Source: Papaver somniferum (lineage: Eukaryota; Streptophyta; Magnoliopsida; Ranunculales; Papaveraceae). From it: a DNA stretch of 64,000 nucleotides. Shown piece by piece: positions 59,855 to 64,000 of the stretch. The stretch spans positions 10,210,326 to 10,274,325 of the forward strand of contig NC_039358.1 in NCBI RefSeq assembly GCF_003573695.1. The letters are read 5' to 3'. The notes below the pieces were generated by a model. That model ran no database searches, was not told where the DNA came from, and saw nothing but the letters and a program-made list of their open reading frames with translations. Position numbers and translations under genes: made by a program. Every line of letters begins with the position of its first letter. Within the stretch, counting starts at the first letter, position 1.

Positions 59855-61589
59855 AATTGAACCACTTTATTTTGAACACAATTAGATTCATTTTATTATC
59901 TTTCATGATTGATTGATCATCATAGTTGATCTAGAAGTGTTAGATGAATGTGGTTAAGACAAAAGTGTTCATATGGCTAACTTCTGTTAACAATTATTGA
60001 GCCAACTAAATATACATGTTTAGGTACGGTTATCCATATCTAAATGAAAGTATATTTCATTTGTGTGTAACAAGCTAAGACCATCTAACATGGGAGAGAT
60101 ATTTCTTTGGTTTTAAGCAGACTTAGCTTGAATCTTAAATCAGGTTTTCATCTAACGGTGAATATTGAATGCTTTGTTACTAAGATATATTTGATTTGAT
60201 TGAAATCAAACCCTGATTTGAAAGACAATATAACGGAGAACTCTAGCAACTGGAAAACCTAATCTCGACACTTTCCTGTGTCCTAGTTGCGACTAAAGTC
60301 GATTCTCCTTTAACTTAGGGTTTACCAAAACCATTATAGGTTAACGACTTGAAGACTTCATTTGAGATTCGTGAAGCCAGACCCAACTATTTTCTCTGTA
60401 GTTGCGTGATCTGATCTTACTTGTTCGATCATTTTGTGTTTTATCTTCTCTAAGATTTGCTCGAGATTTATCTCCGATAGGTAAGATATAAAAAGTAATC
60501 ACAGAGATCTTCGTCTCATTCTTTTTGATTCCACAATAACTTCTTCTACTACCATATATTTAAGTTACTGTGAGGTGATTGATATTTCTAGGCTGCTCTT
60601 CGGGAGTATAAGACCAGATTATCAATTAGTTCCTGTTCATCTTGATTTATCAAAAGACGAAACAAAAACTTCATATGTACTTCTATGGGAGACAAATTTA
60701 TCTATCATAATAGACTTATCTTTGAGAGACATATTTGTTTATAAGTCTTCGACTTTGGGTCGTAGCAACTCTTAGTTGTGAATGAGATCAGCTAAGAGAA
60801 TCAAGTGCGCATAATCCGGCGTGGTTCAAGAGGCGTAAGGAATGCTACTGTACCTTAATCAGTGTGAGACTTGGTTAAGGCTCAACTACATTCCAGTCCG
60901 AAGTTAACTTGTAGTAGCTAGTTTCTGTAGCGGCTTAATACAGTGTGGTGTTCAAATCTAGACTAGGTCCCAGGGTTTTCTGCATTTGCGGTTTCCTGGT
61001 TAACAAAACTTCTGGTCTCCGTGTTATTTATTTTCCGGATTATATTTCTTTGTATAATTGAAATATCACAGGTTGTGCATAGTTCAATCAATTAGAAAAT
61101 CCAACCTTGTTTGTTGGATAGTAATTGATTGGCACTTCGAAATTGGTCTTTGGTACCGTCCAAGTTATTTCTCGTATCAATCAGTCTCACAGATTTCTAT
61201 CTGTTCCATTGCAGATTGTATTGAGGAATTGAGATATAACTCTTTAGTATATATCTTGATTGAGCTCGATTTTTAAGTTGGTGCTCTCGGAATTATGTTG
61301 GAGTTAGTCCATACAGATTGGCGAAAGAATTATTGGGTGTGATTGTCATACCCCCGTTTTTCACATAGTAGTGCAATTTTTCTCTTGGCCAGCATCCCAC
61401 TAGCTTGATGCACCATGATGGTGCAATTTCTGTTCTGGGAAAACGTGCCCTGATCGTGCAACACAAGTTTGAGAGATATCATCCATTTAATGATGACACA
61501 TCTTTGAGCGACCGTCATGCGACAAGTGCGGGTGTTACAGATATTTTTAGATATTAATCTCCCCCAAACATATGAAAATAGTAGTGGTG

Positions 61590-61800
61590 GGATAACTTTA
61601 TCCAGAATGGTCTTCGTTGTTCTTGCTATTATCTTAGAAATAAGCTTGTAAGAATTATTGCACTGAACAACAAGCCTAAAATCAACATCTTTAAAGGGAA
61701 TTTTTACTTTTTGGTATCAACTTAAGCTTAGTTTGATTCAATTTCTTGCTAATATAATCATAAGAGAAAAATCCTTAACCATACCAACAACATCCTAATT
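61590..61800 (-). pseudogene. LINE (L1-type) reverse transcriptase relic
   Basis: On the minus strand NQTKLKLIPKSKNSL, then after a frameshift DFRLVVQCNNSYKLISKIIA, corresponds to the plant LINE RT block (LIPK...DFRPISLCN..YK.ISKI..NRL). Short and broken. Confidence 0.6.
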
Positions 61801-62202
61801 CATGATACCCCATTAATTTTCAGAAAAATTCGGTGGAAATTTGTTTCTAGAAATCCCAGAGGATGCAGAAACTGATACCATATCAGCTATGTGTCACGGT
61901 GATGTGCTTTTACTATCGGTATTATAAAGAAGTATTTCCAACAAGTTGATATGAAAAGTACAAAGCTTTATTCTACTACTCTTTCAAGCTAGATTAATTA
62001 AGTTTATGGTATTAAAGTGGCGGCTATAGTGCTTTTCAAGCATCCATACTCGTAAGAGTATCATAAACTTTCTCAGTATGAATGCTTCTTAAACTTGGTA
62101 TTTGATCCTTGATTTATTTATATTATTTTAATATTAGTTTTAGATCGCTATATAACCGTCAACACAATGTTGTATCAGAATGATATAAACTAATATGGGA
62201 AA

Positions 62203-64000
62203 TGAAAAAAGGAGGGGGTGGTATAACAACCACACCCAATAATTCGTTCGGCAATTTGTATGGAACAAACTCTAATTTAATTCCGAGTCACCAATTTAAA
62301 ATCGAGACTCAATCAAGAATTATATTAAAGAGTTTTTATCTATTTGTCAATCCAATCAGCAAATCAAACATATAAAAATCCGCGATCCTGATTGATATGA
62401 GAAATAACTTGGACGTTACCACAGACCAATGCCGAAGTGTCAATCAAGTTATATCAAACAAACAAGGTTGTATTTAACAACTGATTGAACTGCGCACAAC
62501 CTGTGATATTTCAATTATATAAAAACATAATGCGGAGAAGAAATAACACAAACACCAGAAACTTTGTTAACGAGGAAACCTCAAATGCAGAAAAACCCCA
62601 GGACCTAGTCCAGATTTGAACACCATACTGTATTAAGCCGCTACATACTTTAGCGTACTACAAGTTAACTTCGGACTGGAATGTAGTTGAGCCCTAACCA
62701 AGTCTCACACAGATTAAGGTATAGTCGTGTTCCTTATACCTCTAGAACCACGCAAGATTCTATGCACTTGATTCCCTTAGCTGATCTCACCCACAACTAA
62801 GAGTTGCTACAACTCGAAGTCGAAGACTTATAAAAAAATATGTCTCCCACAGATATGTCTATTCTTTATTCAATTTTTGTTCCGTCTTTTCATACGAAAA
62901 TCAAGGTGAACACGAACCAACTAATAATCCGGTCTTATACTCCCGAAGAGCAGCCTAGAAATACTAGTCAGCTCACAATAACCCAACTGATTAACATGGA
63001 ACGTTATTGCGGAATCATAAGAGTCTGAGACGAGGAACTGTTGAGATTACTTTTTATATCTTACCTATCAGAGATAAATCTCGAGTAAATCTTAGAAAAT
63101 ATAAAACGCAACACGATAGAACAAGTAATATCATAATACACAACTACTGAGAAAACAGTTGGATCTGACTTCACGAATCCCAAATGAAGTCTTCAAGTCG
63201 TTAACTTGTAATGGTTTTGGAAAAACCTAAGTTAAAGGAGAATCGACTCTAGTTTGCAACTAGGACACATGAAAGTGTCGGGATTAGGTTTTCCAGTTGC
63301 TAGAGTTCTCCGTTATATAGTCTTTCAAATCAGGTTTGCTTACAATGAAAGCTAACATAGCTTAGTAACAAAGCATTTAATATTAACTCCTGCTTTAAGA
63401 TTCAAGCTAAGTCTACTTAAAACCAAAGCAATATCTCTCCACCATTATATGGTCTTAGCTTGTTACACACAAATGAAATATACGTATCTTTTGATATGGA
63501 TTATTGTACTTAAACGTGTAAATTGAGTTGGCTCAATAACAGTTTACCGAAGTTAGCCATATGAACACTTTTGTCTTAGCCGTATTCATCTAACACTTCT
63601 AGATCAAATATGAAGATCAATCAATCATGAAAAATAATCAAATGAATCTAATTGTGTTTCAGATACAATTGTTCAATTATTCACTATCTCATAGAAAAAT
63701 CGGTTTGATTCGTAATCGTTCAAAGTACTTATACAAGAGTCAATTCATGAACATAAATTGAAACGAAATCAGTTTGATTCGTAATCGTACAAAGTACTTA
63801 TACAAGAGTCAATTCATGAACATTATGCCACGGTTCGCAAAGATTGCATTCCTTAAATCATAAATGTTTTAGTTCATGTGTATGAGAATCATACATAACC
63901 AATTTTAGAACTTCACTACTGTATTCGCAAACCAGGTACACGAACAGCATCTCCGGACCTTGGCCTAGTCAAGCCGTTCGCAAACCCGATTCGCGAACAA
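62203..64000 (-). mobile_element. SIRE-like LTR, minus orientation, runs off the window
   Basis: The reverse complement of 62203 onward ends ...GGTGTGGTTGTTATACC then CCCTCCTTTTTTCA, matching the 3' end of the family's LTR; the body aligns throughout with the other copies (for example GAGGTTTCCTCGTTAACAAAG and GTACTTTGAACGATTACG regions). The pentamer on its left is GGAAA (62198-62202), which should recur at its other end if it is a complete insertion. Its variable region near 63920-64000 again holds TTCGCAAACC/GTACACGAAC-type units. Confidence 0.85.

Larger units (their letters stand above)
47492..61363 (+). mobile_element. SIRE/Maximus-like Ty1/copia element without pol, nested
   Basis: 5' LTR 47492-50074, primer site, decayed gag, a 3' region with a coiled-coil ORF, polypurine tract, and 3' LTR 56257-57215 plus 59860-61363. 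Flanking pentamers TATAG (47487-47491) and CATAG (61364-61368) look like a duplication with one mutation. Two solo LTRs of the same family sit inside it. Protease, integrase, reverse transcriptase and RNase H are absent, so it was non-autonomous or internally deleted. The 5' and 3' LTRs are clearly diverged (about a tenth of positions in the part compared by eye), so it is much older than the gypsy element. Confidence 0.88.
56257..61363 (+). repeat. 3' LTR of the SIRE-like element, interrupted
   Basis: The LTR runs 56257-57215, is broken by a solo LTR, and resumes at 59860 to end ...CCCCCGTTTTTCA at 61363. Joining the two parts restores the order seen in the 5' LTR (AATAGTGAACAATTG then AAC...TTTATTTTGAACACAATTAG). 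Confidence 0.88.

Noticed and set aside
38438..61560. A single older minus-strand copia LTR split by both large elements
   Set aside because: A primer-site relic on the left and a TTTGGGGGAGAT tract on the right (about 61540-61555) cannot both flank the same LTR in a normal element, and no second LTR was found.

Overview
The window is nuclear DNA of a flowering plant, most likely a eudicot. It has spliceosomal snRNA genes with plant-type promoters, an intron-rich HtrA protease gene, and dense layers of plant transposable elements. The palindrome-rich LTRs resemble repeats I associate with poppies (Papaver), but that is a weak inference. Intact host genes are few: one 11-exon protease gene and several snRNA genes. 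Most of the rest is mobile DNA, and several elements can be resolved to the base from target-site duplications (TSDs).

Layout. 0-7.5 kb: a U6 snRNA copy, an F-box-associated relic, a truncated Ty1/copia pol, a gag-like fragment, a decayed minus-strand Ty3/gypsy end and a U5 snRNA gene. 7,544-17,812: a complete CACTA DNA transposon (TSD AGT) carrying captured pieces of at least three host genes (MSL10-type mechanosensitive channel, NHD1-type Na+/H+ antiporter, 20-kDa chloroplast chaperonin), further unidentified exons, its own decayed transposase end and a 6 x 152-bp tandem repeat. 19.2-20.8 kb: U2, U1 and a defective U1 copy. 21.9-25.2 kb: a DEG14-like protease gene on the minus strand. 25.7-26 kb: a Stowaway-type MITE and a Helitron-like end. 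28.3-34.0 kb: a PIF/Harbinger element with a readable Myb-like ORF1 and a frameshifted transposase. 38,740-46,628: a young non-autonomous Ty3/gypsy element (TSD CTTGC). 47,492-61,363: an older SIRE/Maximus-like Ty1/copia element without pol, interrupted by two solo LTRs of its own family (TSDs CTAAT and AATTG). 61.6-64 kb: a LINE relic and another minus-strand LTR running off the window.

How it fits together. U6, U5, U2 and U1 all lie on the plus strand within 21 kb. Without the CACTA, U5 and U2 would be about 1.6 kb apart, which fits the U2-U5 linkage known in plants. The CACTA therefore seems to have landed inside an snRNA cluster. A perfect 164-bp copy of retroelement sequence also sits about 60 bp upstream of U5, where its upstream promoter element should be. 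The strongest leads are the multi-gene-capturing CACTA, the disrupted snRNA cluster, and the 93-bp-period array of near-perfect palindromes inside the SIRE-like LTRs. Three assembly gaps (N runs) are present.
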